Part shown: piece after piece, positions 25,641 to 34,683 of the stretch
Layout: every line of letters starts with the position of its first letter
How positions within the stretch are numbered: position 1 is the first letter of the stretch
Assembly: GCF_001552175.1 (NCBI RefSeq)
Contig: NZ_BCQR01000016.1
Coordinates: 32,334 to 96,333, forward strand
Direction of reading: 5' to 3'
DNA length: 64,000 bases
DNA from: Actinomadura kijaniata NBRC 14229
Lineage (GTDB): Bacteria; Actinomycetota; Actinomycetes; Streptosporangiales; Streptosporangiaceae
Notes under the pieces: generated by a model
What the model was told of the DNA's origin: nothing
Database searches by the model: none
What the model saw: only the letters and a program-made list of their open reading frames with translations
Position numbers and translations under genes: made by a program

Positions 25641-26327
25641 TCAGCGCGGGTCCCCGCGCCCGGGGCCCCGCTCGGCCGCCCGGGGCGCGCCGTCCAGGTA
25701 GGCGAGCACCGCCCGCACGCGACGGTGGCCGGAGTCGTCCGGTGCCAGGCCGAGCTTGGCGAAGATGTTGCCGACGTGCTTGTGGACGGCGTTGTCGGAG
25801 ATGCGCATCCGCTCGGCGATGGTGGCGTTGTCGTGCCCCTGCGCCATGAGGGCGAGGGACTCCCGTTCGCGGGGCGTGAGGGCGTCCAGCGGATCGCCGG
25901 TGCGGCGCGCGAGGAGCTGGGCGACCACCTCGGGGTCCATGGCGGTGCCGCCGGCCGCGACGCGCCGCAGGGCGTCGACGAATTCGGCCACCCGGCCGAT
26001 GCGGTCCTTGAGGAGGTAACCGATGCCGCCGCGGCCGTCGGAGAGGAGCTCACCGGCGTACTCGCGCTCGACGTACTGCGACAGCACCAGGATCGGCAGC
26101 GCGCCGTGCTCGCGGCGGGCCCGCAGCGCGGCGTGGATCCCCTCGTCGCGGAACGACGGCGGCAGCCGCACGTCGACGATGGCGATGTCGGGGCGGTGTT
26201 CGGCGACGGCGTCGAGGAACGCCTCGCCGTCGCCGACGACGGCCACGACCTCGCAGCCCTTCGCCGCCAGCAGCAGCTCCAGGCCGCTGGACAGCAGGAC
26301 GTTGTCCTCGGCGATCACGACCCGCAC
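25641..26327 (-). CDS. NarL/LuxR-type response regulator
   Basis: 228 residues. Receiver domain 1-120 with phospho-acceptor D52 (IAIVDVRLPP), acidic pair ED at 7-8, and Lys in GYLLKDR. LuxR-type DNA-binding domain at about 145-205: LTPRERESLALMAQGHDNAT and IAERMRISDNAVHKHVGNIF. It follows the sensor kinase gene by 16 bp and is in the same operon. Target promoters are not known; the nearby inverted repeat TACAGC-GG-GCTGTA in the divergent promoter at 27.54 kb is the best local candidate. Confidence 0.95.
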   Translation of the reverse strand: MRVVIAEDNVLLSSGLELLLAAKGCEVVAVVGDGEAFLDAVAEHRPDIAIVDVRLPPSFRDEGIHAALRARREHGALPILVLSQYVEREYAGELLSDGRGGIGYLLKDRIGRVAEFVDALRRVAAGGTAMDPEVVAQLLARRTGDPLDALTPRERESLALMAQGHDNATIAERMRISDNAVHKHVGNIFAKLGLAPDDSGHRRVRAVLAYLDGAPRAAERGPGRGDPR

Positions 26328-26343
26328 GGAACCTCCTGAACGA

Positions 26344-27474
26344 TCACTTGGCGCACGGCACCCGGACCGTGAGCGTGGTGGGCCCGCCCGCCGGGCTGTC
26401 GAGGCGGACCGCCCCGTCCAGGGCGGCGACCCGCCGGCGTATCCCGGCGATCCCGGTGCCGCGCGTCTCGTCGACGCCGCCTCTTCCGTCGTCGGTGACC
26501 TCGATGGACAGCACGTCGTCGGCGCGTTCGACCCGGAGGGCCGCCCGGGCGGCGGCGGCGTGCTTGGTCACGTTCGTCAGCGCCTCGGCGATCACGTAGT
26601 AGGCCACCGCCTCCACGGCCGCCGGGAGCGCGCCCAGCTCGGCGAGCTCGATGCGGACCGGCACCCCCGACCGGGCGGCCAGCGCCGCCAGCGCCCCGTC
26701 GAGCCCGCGGTCGGCGAGGATCGGCGGATAGATCGTCTGGAGTACCGTGCGGAGCTCGACCATCGCCTCCTCCGCCGTCTCGTGCGCCTGCCGGAGCAGC
26801 GTCGCCACCGTGTCCGGGTCGTCGGCGAGCGACTCCCGGGCGAGACCCACCTGCATGGCGATGGCCACCAGGCGCGCCTGCGTCCCGTCGTGCAGGTCGC
26901 GTTCGATGCGCTGGAGCTCCGCGCCATGGGCGTCGACGACCCCCACCCGGCTCCTGGTCAGCACGTCGACCCGCTCGGTGAGCCGCTCGCGGGCCGACGG
27001 CGCGAGCACCGCCAGGCACAGCCGCGCGTGGAGCCGCGCCAGCATCGGGAGCACCCACCAGGCCACCGCGCCGAGGACGGCGATCTGCACAGAGCCCCCG
27101 ACCAGCGCGGTCGCCCAGTCGTCCACATGGACATCGAAAAAGGAGAACAGGGTGGGACGCGCGTCGGCGGGAAACGCCCACCAGAGGGACAACGCCACCG
27201 CGGCGACCAGGATGTTGCCCAGGCACATCAGGGCGGCCAGCCCGAGCGGGAACCCGACCGCGACGTGCGCGAGCGCCCAGGCGAGACTGCGCCATCCGCC
27301 CGGCCGCCCGCCGACCGGAACACCGAGCAGCCTTCCGGCCCGCTGACGGTGGCGGCCCGCCCAGCCCCGCGCCGCCGCCGGCACGAGCAGCACCGGCGAC
27401 GCGAGCGCCGTGGCCACGGCCGTGGCCAGCGTGCCCAGCAGATAGGCCGAGGCGGAGAAGGCCCGTTCACGCAT
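26344..27474 (-). CDS. Two-component sensor histidine kinase (HisKA_3)
   Basis: 376 residues from the ATG at 27474, which is preceded by GGGGAG; in-frame ATGs further up lack such a site. The N-terminal half has four membrane segments with a proline/arginine-rich loop, giving a membrane-embedded sensor without a large external domain. The dimerisation/phosphoacceptor helix carries ELQRIERDLHDGTQARLVAI, with the His in LHDG, and the ATPase has N-box EALTNVTKHA and G-box DDGRGG and GTGIAGIRRR. Cognate of the downstream response regulator. Divergent from the secreted hydrolase at 27610. Confidence 0.93.
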   Translation of the reverse strand: MRERAFSASAYLLGTLATAVATALASPVLLVPAAARGWAGRHRQRAGRLLGVPVGGRPGGWRSLAWALAHVAVGFPLGLAALMCLGNILVAAVALSLWWAFPADARPTLFSFFDVHVDDWATALVGGSVQIAVLGAVAWWVLPMLARLHARLCLAVLAPSARERLTERVDVLTRSRVGVVDAHGAELQRIERDLHDGTQARLVAIAMQVGLARESLADDPDTVATLLRQAHETAEEAMVELRTVLQTIYPPILADRGLDGALAALAARSGVPVRIELAELGALPAAVEAVAYYVIAEALTNVTKHAAAARAALRVERADDVLSIEVTDDGRGGVDETRGTGIAGIRRRVAALDGAVRLDSPAGGPTTLTVRVPCAK

Positions 27475-27534
27475 GCGCACTCCCCGCGACATCGGCATGG
27501 AGATCATTATTCGCCGCCGGTCCCCGCCGGGCAC

Positions 27535-27548
27535 TACAGCGGGCTGTA
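27535..27548. promoter_or_regulatory. Inverted repeat in divergent promoter, response-regulator site candidate
   Basis: TACAGC and GCTGTA flank GG (27535-27548), and a further half-site GCTGTA lies at 27567-27572, 24 bp on. The site is between the sensor kinase operon and the hydrolase gene. Binding by the NarL-type regulator is inference. Confidence 0.5.
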
Positions 27549-27595
27549 CCAACGCGCGTGCGGCCGGCTGTATCGTGCCGGACGTCCGGCCTCCC

Positions 27596-27601
27596 TAGCG
27601 T
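27596..27601 (+). promoter_or_regulatory. -10 hexamer TAGCGT of the secreted hydrolase gene
   Basis: TAGCGT ends eight bases before the ATG at 27610 and no ribosome binding site is seen, so the transcript is probably leaderless. Confidence 0.5.
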
Positions 27602-27609
27602 CCTCGGTC

Positions 27610-29127
27610 ATGAAGCCGACATTCGCGTGGACCACCCGACGCCTGGTCCCGGCCCTCGCCCTGATCTCCCTGTCCGCCGCCGTCGCGCCTTTGACCAGGG
27701 CCGACGAGAGCCCGCGCCCACCGCTCGACTGGAAACCCTGCGTCCAGATCTCCGACGACGCCGTCGGCAGGGAGCTCGACGAGGCGGGCGCACGGTGCGC
27801 GCGGCTCACCGTCCCGCTCGACCACTCCAGGCCCGGCGGCCGCACCATCACGCTCGCGGTGTCCCGCCTGCCCGCCACCGACCGCGCCCACCGCATCGGC
27901 ACCATGGTCCTCAACAGCGGCGGCCCCGGCGAGAGCACGCTGGGAATGCCTCTCCAGACGCGCGCGGCGATGAAGGACGTCGCCCGCCGTTACGACCTCA
28001 TCGGCCTGGACCCGCGCTTCGTCGGACGCAGCACGCCGCTCGACTGCGGCTGGCCCATCGGCCTGTGGCTCCGCTCGGCCGGCACGACCCGCGCCCGGTT
28101 CGACCACCAGGTGGCGGTGCAGCGCGACCTGGCCGAGCGCTGCGCCCGGCGCCACGCCGACGTGCTCCCGTACGCGAACACGCGCGACACGGCCCGCGAC
28201 ATCGACCTCGTGCGCCGCGTCCTCGGGGAGCGCCGGATCTCCTTCCTCGGCTACTCCTACGGCAGCTACCTGGGCGCGGTCTACACCCAGATGTTCCCCG
28301 GCCGCGCCGACCGTGTCGTCCTGGACAGCGCGGGCGACCCGCACGCGTGGGGCCCCAGGGCGACGCAAGGCACCGAGGAGGAGGCGGAACGCGCGCTGCG
28401 CGGCTGGGCGGCCTGGGCCGCCAAACGTCACGGCGCCTACGGCCTCGGCGCCACCCCCGCCCGCGTGCTCGCCACCGTGAACGCGATCGTCGCCGCCGCG
28501 GAGAAGCGCCCGCTGCGCGTCGGACCCCACGAGGTGGACGAGCAGGCGGTCCCGTACATCGTCTCCGTCGGCTCCGGCGACGACCGCCCCGCGGGCCGCG
28601 CGGAGTTCGCCACCACCGTCCGGACCCTGAACGAGGCCGCGCACCGCCGCCCGGCCGACCCCGACCCCAAGCTCAACGGGCTCCTCACGTTCGTCCTGAC
28701 CAGCGACGGCTCCCCACTGGCCAGCCCGGCCGCCGCGATCGTCTGCGGCGAGCGCGCCGCGCCCCGCGACCCTGACACCTACTGGAACGACATCCAGCGC
28801 AGCCGCGCGCGCCACTCCCTCTTCGGCCCCCTCAAGAACAACATCTGGCCCTGCGCCTCCTGGCCGAACCCACCGCGCGAGCACCCCACGCGCATCGGCA
28901 ACCCCACCCCCGCGCTGATCGTGTCCGCCACCGGCGACACCTCCACCACCTACGAGGGCAGCAAGGCCATGCACCGGGCGCTGACCGGCTCGCGCCTGCT
29001 CACCCTGCGCGGCACCACCGCGCACGGGATCTACGGCACCTACGGCAACACCTGCGTGGACGCCAAGGTCAACGCCTACCTGGCCACCGGAACCCTCCCC
29101 ACCACCAACCCGACCTGCCGTCCCTGA
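27610..29127 (+). CDS. Secreted alpha/beta hydrolase with TAP-like C-terminal domain
   Basis: 505 residues. A basic N-terminus and hydrophobic core (LVPALALISLSAAVAPL) end near ADESPRP as an export signal. The hydrolase core has NSGGPGES (oxyanion loop), the nucleophile elbow GYSYGSYLG (S216), and a C-terminal TAP-like domain with ALIVSATGDTSTTYEG (Asp) and GTTAHGIYG (His). This is the architecture of Streptomyces tripeptidyl aminopeptidase-like enzymes, which process peptides or esters outside the cell. Cys pairs near residues 44, 63, 146 and 178 fit an exported protein. Divergent from the two-component operon, which may control it. Confidence 0.92.
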   Translation: MKPTFAWTTRRLVPALALISLSAAVAPLTRADESPRPPLDWKPCVQISDDAVGRELDEAGARCARLTVPLDHSRPGGRTITLAVSRLPATDRAHRIGTMVLNSGGPGESTLGMPLQTRAAMKDVARRYDLIGLDPRFVGRSTPLDCGWPIGLWLRSAGTTRARFDHQVAVQRDLAERCARRHADVLPYANTRDTARDIDLVRRVLGERRISFLGYSYGSYLGAVYTQMFPGRADRVVLDSAGDPHAWGPRATQGTEEEAERALRGWAAWAAKRHGAYGLGATPARVLATVNAIVAAAEKRPLRVGPHEVDEQAVPYIVSVGSGDDRPAGRAEFATTVRTLNEAAHRRPADPDPKLNGLLTFVLTSDGSPLASPAAAIVCGERAAPRDPDTYWNDIQRSRARHSLFGPLKNNIWPCASWPNPPREHPTRIGNPTPALIVSATGDTSTTYEGSKAMHRALTGSRLLTLRGTTAHGIYGTYGNTCVDAKVNAYLATGTLPTTNPTCRP

Positions 29128-29137
29128 CCCGCCGTCC

Positions 29138-29165
29138 GAGGCCGCGCTGCCCCCATCGCGGCCTC
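29138..29165 (+). terminator. Hairpin terminator after secreted hydrolase
   Basis: GAGGCCGCG and CGCGGCCTC form a perfect 9-bp stem with a 10-nt loop, 10 bp after the stop codon. Confidence 0.65.
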
Positions 29166-29317
29166 ACACCGGGTCCGTGCCGCGCGCATGCAGTGCACAG
29201 CGAGAACACACGGCGGGTGGCTGAACTGCTCCGGGTTGAGGGAGGACGCAAGCGGAGAATCGTGTTGCCCTTCCGACGTCACTCACCCGTAGGGATCCGC
29301 CGAACTGGACGCACAGG

Positions 29318-29370
29318 CCCCTGCAAACGCACTGCGCCCATACCTGATAGGCGCAGTGTGTCCGCAGGGA
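29318..29370. repeat. 21-bp imperfect inverted repeat of unknown nature
   Basis: The left arm 29318-29338 and right arm 29350-29370 match at 17 of 21 positions, with an uninterrupted core CACTGCGCC/GGCGCAGTG, around an 11-nt spacer. GGGATCC occurs just outside the left arm (29292) and at the end of the right arm (29368). It could be a large RNA hairpin, a protein-binding site or an eroded mobile-element end. Confidence 0.55.
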
Positions 29371-29513
29371 TCCACCCAGTGCAGCTGCTGCATTCACATC
29401 CCTTGGACTGGTCGGATGAGGTCCTGCAGGACGGGTCCCTTTGCGGCTCTGCCGGGTCAATGCCATGATCGTTGCATGATGTTCCATGGAAAGGGCGTCC
29501 TGCCCCCTAGCCG

Positions 29514-31094
29514 GTGAAGCCCGGCCAGTGGGAGCTGGACTGTGGTCCCGTCGGCGACCGGACCACCTTCCTGGCCCACGCTCTTGCTCTGAACGCACTG
29601 CACGGCCCTGGCCCTTGGCCCGGCGGCGGCTTCCCGCTCCCCGACGAACCGTCCCCTCGCAGCGGCGAGGACGAGCCCGTCATGACCAGCGTGGTGCTCG
29701 ACGGCGTCCGGATCCACCACTTCGGCACCGTGCCAAAGCCGACGGCCGTCGCGGAAGTGGCCGACCTCCTCCAAGCGGCTGTGTCCACGCCGCCCTGCCC
29801 CGCGTCGTTGGCCCATCTGCATGAAGTCCTCGCCAGGCAACCCGCGGTCGACCTCGCCGACGACCTGGTCACCGAGTTGAGGTCACGGAACCTGCCCCGC
29901 AAACCGCTGCACGAGGTGGCGCGGTATCTGACCGAGCACGGCTGGGCGCGCAACACCGTCAAGCTGGGCATCGTGGTGCTGGGGGAATGCGGCGACGAAC
30001 GCGACCGCGAACTGCTGCTCCTGCTCGGCACGCTCGAAGAGCTCACCCTGTATGCCGTGGTAGCCCTGGTGAAAACCCAACCCGACCGGTACCGCGCCGC
30101 CTATGAGCTGGCGCAGCGGGTCAGGGACTGGGGGCGGATCCACGCGGTGGAACGCCTTGAGGGCAGCGATGACCCCGAGATCAAGGCATGGCTGCTGCGT
30201 GAGGGGTTCCGCAACGGCATCATGGGCGAGTACCTGGCACACCTGGCCGCAACAACCGGGGACCTCTACCCCGCCCTCCTTGAACCCGACGTGGACCAGG
30301 CCCTGCTGAAAGGCGCCGGGGACATCCTGGCCACGCTGGCCCTCATCGGCGGCCCGGCCAAGGACATGACCGACTACGACGATGCCGTGCCCGCCATGCA
30401 CCGCTACGCGGAACTCGTCGGCGCGGCCGAACCGACGTTGGACATGCTGGATCACCTGCTGACCATCAGCCGGTGCGCGTTGCAGCCCGACGCGGGCATC
30501 GCCTGGCCCCAGGGCGAGCTCGAACATCTGACACGCCGCTACGAAGAACTGCTGGCCAGGCCCGTCTGGCGGGAACTGGTGCTGGCACACCTGAGCGATC
30601 CGGACGCCCCCGGCCCGTATGACTTCTCCATCGCGCTGTCCTGTGCCGGCCGTCTCGACATGCCGGTGCTCCCCCTGGCGCTACACCGTCTGGAACGAGA
30701 TCCGTCCAACGCCTACGCTTGGAGTTGGGTGGTCGGCCACTCCGGCAGCGAGACCATCGGTTCTGTGATCGAGCTGGCCCTGCGGGTCCTCCCGATCGAC
30801 GTGCTCACCAACGGCCCCACTACCAGTCTGGGCTTCGGACCCGAATACCTATCCGACCATGTGCTGCCGGCCGTCATCAATAACCTGGACGAGCATCCCG
30901 GGGCCGGCGTTGAGCTGCTTCGACTCTGCCTGTCCGCTCGAGTGGCGCCGACGAGACGCCGTGCTTTCCGAATACTGACGACCTGGCCGCCAGAGCATCA
31001 TCCGAGCAACCTGCGAGCCTGGGTCAGCGCCATCGCGGCGGTCGAGCCCGACGGCAAACTCCAGGAAGAAATGCGGGCGTTCCTGACAGGCTGA
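29514..31094 (+). CDS. Large hypothetical helical protein
   Basis: 526 residues from a GTG at 29514 with no strong ribosome binding site; the first 55 residues are Pro/Gly-rich and a start at the ATG of MTSVVLDGVRIHHFG (29682) is also possible. From about residue 65 onward the protein is alpha-helical with Leu/Ala helices and HEAT/ARM-like spacing (NTVKLGIVVLGECGDERDRE). No signal peptide, membrane helix or catalytic motif. Codon bias is good but slightly less GC3-extreme than neighbours. I do not recognise a family. Its 3' end lies against the convergent frame at 30998. Confidence 0.65.
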   Translation: MKPGQWELDCGPVGDRTTFLAHALALNALHGPGPWPGGGFPLPDEPSPRSGEDEPVMTSVVLDGVRIHHFGTVPKPTAVAEVADLLQAAVSTPPCPASLAHLHEVLARQPAVDLADDLVTELRSRNLPRKPLHEVARYLTEHGWARNTVKLGIVVLGECGDERDRELLLLLGTLEELTLYAVVALVKTQPDRYRAAYELAQRVRDWGRIHAVERLEGSDDPEIKAWLLREGFRNGIMGEYLAHLAATTGDLYPALLEPDVDQALLKGAGDILATLALIGGPAKDMTDYDDAVPAMHRYAELVGAAEPTLDMLDHLLTISRCALQPDAGIAWPQGELEHLTRRYEELLARPVWRELVLAHLSDPDAPGPYDFSIALSCAGRLDMPVLPLALHRLERDPSNAYAWSWVVGHSGSETIGSVIELALRVLPIDVLTNGPTTSLGFGPEYLSDHVLPAVINNLDEHPGAGVELLRLCLSARVAPTRRRAFRILTTWPPEHHPSNLRAWVSAIAAVEPDGKLQEEMRAFLTG

Positions 31095-31645
31095 GCAGCA
31101 GCACAGCCTGGCCTGCGGTCCGTCCAGCACGGCGTTCCAATCGTCGGACTCGTTGAACAGGCCCTCATCCACGGGAAAGCCCCGTACGCCCCATCACCAG
31201 ACCGCAGGACGTGGTGGAACTCAGGAAGGTCGACCACGGTGATCGGATCGGCGAGGATCTCGGCAGGGTAGCCATCGAGCAGGTCGTCGGGCAGATCCGC
31301 AGGCGGGGTGGTGATGAGTTCGATGAAGGCGTACGGGACGCCTTCATCGGTGCGCTGCGCGTCGACGTTGATGTGCTGGGTCCGTGTCAGCAGGCCGTCG
31401 CGGTTGGTCAGCACCACATGCTCAGCGCCGTACTCGTCGCTGTTGCTTTCCACCAGGATCCGGGCGACGTGCGCGCCCGCCTCAGCGAAGACCTGCTCGA
31501 TCAACCCGATCCCGGCCCCCATCTCCATGCGACTCACAGATCGAGGCTGGTTCCTGCGGCTTTCACAGTCAGCTAGGACCAGTTCCCGGCCCGGCCCCGG
31601 GTACAGGTCGATGACGACCAGATCGATGAACGTCGACACCCCCAC
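30998..31645 (-). CDS. Hypothetical protein, probably frameshifted near its C-terminus
   Basis: 215 residues from the GTG at 31645. The first 155 residues look genuine (FIDLVVIDLYPGPGREL, ARILVESNSDEYGAEHVVLT, VPYAFIELITTPPADLPDD). After GDGAYGAFP, near 31165-31175, the frame turns to low-complexity sequence, whereas the neighbouring frame continues naturally as DEGLFNESDDWNAVLDGPQA. A one-base shift there would restore a better C-terminus. Either way the 3' end runs antisense into the preceding gene. No family is recognised; the protein is soluble and acidic. Confidence 0.5.
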   Translation of the reverse strand: MGVSTFIDLVVIDLYPGPGRELVLADCESRRNQPRSVSRMEMGAGIGLIEQVFAEAGAHVARILVESNSDEYGAEHVVLTNRDGLLTRTQHINVDAQRTDEGVPYAFIELITTPPADLPDDLLDGYPAEILADPITVVDLPEFHHVLRSGDGAYGAFPWMRACSTSPTIGTPCWTDRRPGCAAAQPVRNARISSWSLPSGSTAAMALTQARRLLG

Positions 31646-32078
31646 ACCTCCCCGTACACGCAGTCGAGGACCCGATACCCATCAGACCCGGCACAGAGCC
31701 CATATCGCTCACCATCTGGGCAGCCCTTCCTCGGCCACAGCCAAGGCAGGCGTTGCGACCGAACCATGGCCGGAGGAGGGGAGGGGTTGATCATGCCTAC
31801 GACAGGGACCGGGTGTGGCTCGAATGTAGTGACCGGCTGAACTGGGCAGATGGCTCGCTGAGGACGAGCTGCACGCAATGAAGCCTGAGTAGTCGCCACC
31901 CCGTAGGCCGGAGAGGTCGCCTGATGGCGAGCGCCGCTCCTGCCAGATGCGGGCCGGGCCGCTCGGCATCACACGTCGAGTGGGAGAACCAGCCAGGGCG
32001 TTCGAGGCTCTGCCTGGAACGGACGAGCCGCAGCTAAATCGTTCGGCGCATCACTCAGGATCAACTAGCGTCCGCCCC
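31646..32078. other. Gene-free stretch
   Basis: 433 bp with mixed base composition and no credible frame. The only signal is TAGCGT at 32066-32071, the probable -10 of the methyltransferase gene. Confidence 0.4.
32066..32071 (+). promoter_or_regulatory. -10 hexamer TAGCGT before methyltransferase
   Basis: Ends seven bases before the ATG at 32079, with no Shine-Dalgarno, as at 14356 and 27596. Confidence 0.5.
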
Positions 32079-32849
32079 ATGACAGTTTCCGATCTTCCCC
32101 CGCGTCTCGGCAGTCTGACCTTCCACGGACCGTTCTCCGAAGACCGCACCCGGCGCATCGTCGCGCGGCTCGCCGACGTCTCACCCGCCACCGTCCTCGA
32201 CATCGGCTGCGGCTGGGGCGAACTACTGCTCCGTGTTCTGGAGGCCGTTCCCGGGTCGACAGGCGTGGGCCTCGACATCAACGCCGAAGACCTCGCCAGG
32301 GGCAGGGACCTCGCTAAGGAACGCGGACTCGCCGAACGGGTCGAGTTCGTCGAGGAGTCGGCCCTCGGCACGCTACGTGGCCCCGTGGACGTGGTGCTCT
32401 GCCTGGGGTCCGGCCAAGCGCTGTGCGACCCGGAGCAGCCGTACGATCCCGGAGTCGTTCTGCGCGAGCTGCGCCGCCTGGTCCGTCCAGGCGGGCGTGT
32501 GCTCCTCGGCGAGGGTTTCTGGGAACGTTCCCCGACGGACGAGGAACTCGCGGCGATGTGGCCCGGGGCGCACGCAGGCGACCACCTGGGGCTCGGACCG
32601 CTTGTCGACCTCGCTATCGAGTCGGGCTTCCGGCCGGCCTGGATCGAGTCGGCGAGCCGTGAGGAGTGGGAGGAGTTCGAGTCCGGCTACCGCCATGACA
32701 CAGAGCTCTGGCTCGCCACTCACCCCGACCACCCCCTCGCCGCCGAGACCCGCGAACGAGTCGACCGCCAGCGGTCGTCCTGGGCCGACGGCTACCGCAA
32801 CGTCCTCGGCATCGCGTATCTGACTCTCGTACCGGTCGTCAGCGCCTGA
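32079..32849 (+). CDS. Class I SAM-dependent methyltransferase
   Basis: 256 residues. SAM-binding motif I is VLDIGCGWGELL (39-50), the acidic end of strand 2 is GLDINAEDL, and post-motif strands read VDVVLCLGSGQAL and RPGGRVLLGEGFW. The extended C-terminus (ASREEWEEFESGYRHDTELW) resembles actinobacterial small-molecule methyltransferases. The ATG at 32079 is supported by the -10 hexamer immediately upstream. Substrate unknown. A hairpin follows the stop. Confidence 0.92.
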   Translation: MTVSDLPPRLGSLTFHGPFSEDRTRRIVARLADVSPATVLDIGCGWGELLLRVLEAVPGSTGVGLDINAEDLARGRDLAKERGLAERVEFVEESALGTLRGPVDVVLCLGSGQALCDPEQPYDPGVVLRELRRLVRPGGRVLLGEGFWERSPTDEELAAMWPGAHAGDHLGLGPLVDLAIESGFRPAWIESASREEWEEFESGYRHDTELWLATHPDHPLAAETRERVDRQRSSWADGYRNVLGIAYLTLVPVVSA

Positions 32850-32851
32850 AT

Positions 32852-32870
32852 GCTGCCGGAGTCTGGCAGC
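32852..32870 (+). terminator. Hairpin after methyltransferase
   Basis: GCTGCC and GGCAGC pair over 6 bp with a 7-nt loop, two bases after the stop. Confidence 0.5.
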
Positions 32871-33105
32871 GGGGAAGGACCTCCCCCCGGGTACGGCTCG
32901 TTCGCAGGAACTCGCTGAGCCGGGCGGAGACCCTTGCAAGGTGGCATGTCGTCGGCAGTCGCTGTCGCTACCGTCGGCCAGGCGTTGCCGGGCTGGTCGA
33001 GGATTGTTCAGGGCGCAGGGATGGATGGGCTGCTGTCGTTCAGCTGCCGGCGTGGGCTCGGTTCCCGCGGGTGGATGACCGTGACATCGCCCCGCACCTG
33101 GACCA

Positions 33106-33972
33106 CTACCGGCTACGTCGCAGCTCGCGCGCGACCATGCCGTACAGGACCAGGTCGAACGCCAGCCACGCCGTCGAGGCGAACTGCCCGTACGTGAAGC
33201 CGAACATCCGGGTGATCAGCAGATCCGTCAGCACCGCCCAGCGCAGCCGATCCAGCAGCACCCGCGGCTGACCGCGCGGCGCGAACGCGGCCGCAGCCGC
33301 GAAGCCCGCCGACACCAGCGCCGACACCGCCGTGCCGATCGAGGTGACCTCCGAGACGGTGTCCAACGAGGCGATCAGCGCGGGCGGATCAGTGACTCGC
33401 CCCAGGTAGGCCACCACCAGAGTGATGCCGGGCACGGCCTGCGCGACGAACACCAACGCCGCCAGCGCCACCACCCAGCGGCGCTGGAGCAGCCGGGCGG
33501 CGGCATCAGAGGCACGGCGGGCCCACCGCACCGGCGCGGTGACCTCGTGGTGAGCGGGGGAGGAGGGCGAGCCGTCGCCGGAACGCCGGGCCACCAGCAG
33601 CCGCACGACCGCCAGCACCACGAACGACAGATAGATGACCGCTCCGGCCGGTTGGTAGAAGTAGTCGTTGTCGTTGGTGATGAACTTGCCGACCTCGTCC
33701 ACGAACAGCCCGTAGCCGACGCCACCGAGCAGCGCCACCCAGCGGCGGGCGCGGCGGCCGTCGTACAGCAGCGTCAGCACCAGCGCGACCAGCATCAGCA
33801 GACCGCCCCACAGCACGTGCGAGATGTGCAGCCCGCCACCACCGATCTGCGGGTAGCCCGTCACCTCCAGATAGCCGCGGGTCAGCAGGACGGCGCTGAT
33901 CCCGGCGAGGACGAACCACTCCAGCAGTTCGCCCCCGCGATCGGCACGCGGCAGCCTCCGATGTCCCCCCAT
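33106..33972 (-). CDS. Uncharacterised integral membrane protein
   Basis: 288 residues with seven or eight predicted membrane helices. A conserved-looking loop, [19 protein letters not shown], lies between helices 3 and 4 (about residues 90-108); its Asp/Glu/Lys/Asn/Tyr content is unusual for a bare loop and could line a site. The C-terminal half has further helices and ends in a short basic tail. Start ATG 33972; the context upstream is weak. Similar membrane proteins occur singly in actinobacteria without known role. Confidence 0.75.
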   Translation of the reverse strand: MGGHRRLPRADRGGELLEWFVLAGISAVLLTRGYLEVTGYPQIGGGGLHISHVLWGGLLMLVALVLTLLYDGRRARRWVALLGGVGYGLFVDEVGKFITNDNDYFYQPAGAVIYLSFVVLAVVRLLVARRSGDGSPSSPAHHEVTAPVRWARRASDAAARLLQRRWVVALAALVFVAQAVPGITLVVAYLGRVTDPPALIASLDTVSEVTSIGTAVSALVSAGFAAAAAFAPRGQPRVLLDRLRWAVLTDLLITRMFGFTYGQFASTAWLAFDLVLYGMVARELRRSR

Positions 33973-34065
33973 GCCTCCAGGCTAGGGCAGACACCCGGAG
34001 AAACCGCAGGTCAGCGTGGTGTCAGAGCGTCGCGGCAGCGGGTGGGTCCTCGTCAACGCCGGTTC

Positions 34066-34557
34066 ATGACGCCTGAGCGGGACCCCAACGCCCTGAACCT
34101 CGACAACGAGCGGGGCCGTGAGGACCAGCTGTCCGAGGGCGAGCTCATGTACGCCGGTGAGGGCGGGGACATCGACGACCTGGGGCCATCGCCAGCTGGG
34201 CGTGACCAACAACCCAACCACGACGAGCCCCGCTTACGCCCGGCAGCGCAACGGGAGCTTGCCTCATCAGCGATCGGAAACCTCGGCGGAACAGACCAAA
34301 GTCGCGCCACGAACGCCGCACGAGTTCCGGATGCTCCCAGACCCCGAGGGCGAAGCGGCCTGAATCAGCTTGCCGAGCAGCTGAACACCGAACGGGAAGA
34401 ACCGCCGGCGACCCACGCATACGATCCAGAAGCCTGCATGTTCCGCGCGCACAGCAAAGCCCGGGCCAGCGACAGCCAGCGGCTTTCGAGTTCGACGACT
34501 GAGCGGGCGCGAGCTGTTGGGTACGACTCTTCCGCAGTGTTTTCGCTGAGCCGATGA
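34066..34557 (+). CDS. Doubtful hypothetical, coding-like only in its first 40 codons
   Basis: The frame from ATG 34066 begins with an acidic, GC3-rich stretch (LNLDNERGREDQLSEGELMY) that looks like a real protein, but after about codon 40 (near 34184) codon use becomes random. A truncated or frameshifted small gene is most likely; no ribosome binding site is visible. Confidence 0.3.
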   Translation: MTPERDPNALNLDNERGREDQLSEGELMYAGEGGDIDDLGPSPAGRDQQPNHDEPRLRPAAQRELASSAIGNLGGTDQSRATNAARVPDAPRPRGRSGLNQLAEQLNTEREEPPATHAYDPEACMFRAHSKARASDSQRLSSSTTERARAVGYDSSAVFSLSR

Positions 34558-34683
34558 ACAGCTCCCCGCGAACGTGCCGCACCCACCTGGGATGGGCACA
34601 GCATGTTCCTAGAGGCTCGGCTGTTTTTTGCGACAGCAGCTGTGTGCGGGGCCGTGATGAGGCCCGTTCGGGTGGCCCGGCGT

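Larger units (their letters stand above)
29128..29513. other. Non-coding interval with terminator and long inverted repeat
   Basis: 386 bp without a credible gene. It holds the terminator at 29138-29165, the inverted repeat at 29318-29370 and, just before the next gene, an AT-rich stretch with CATGATCGTTGCATGATG. Confidence 0.5.

Noticed and set aside
34066..34557. Full 164-residue product of the frame from 34066
   Set aside because: Only the first 40 codons look coding; kept as low-confidence hypothetical, not as a full protein.
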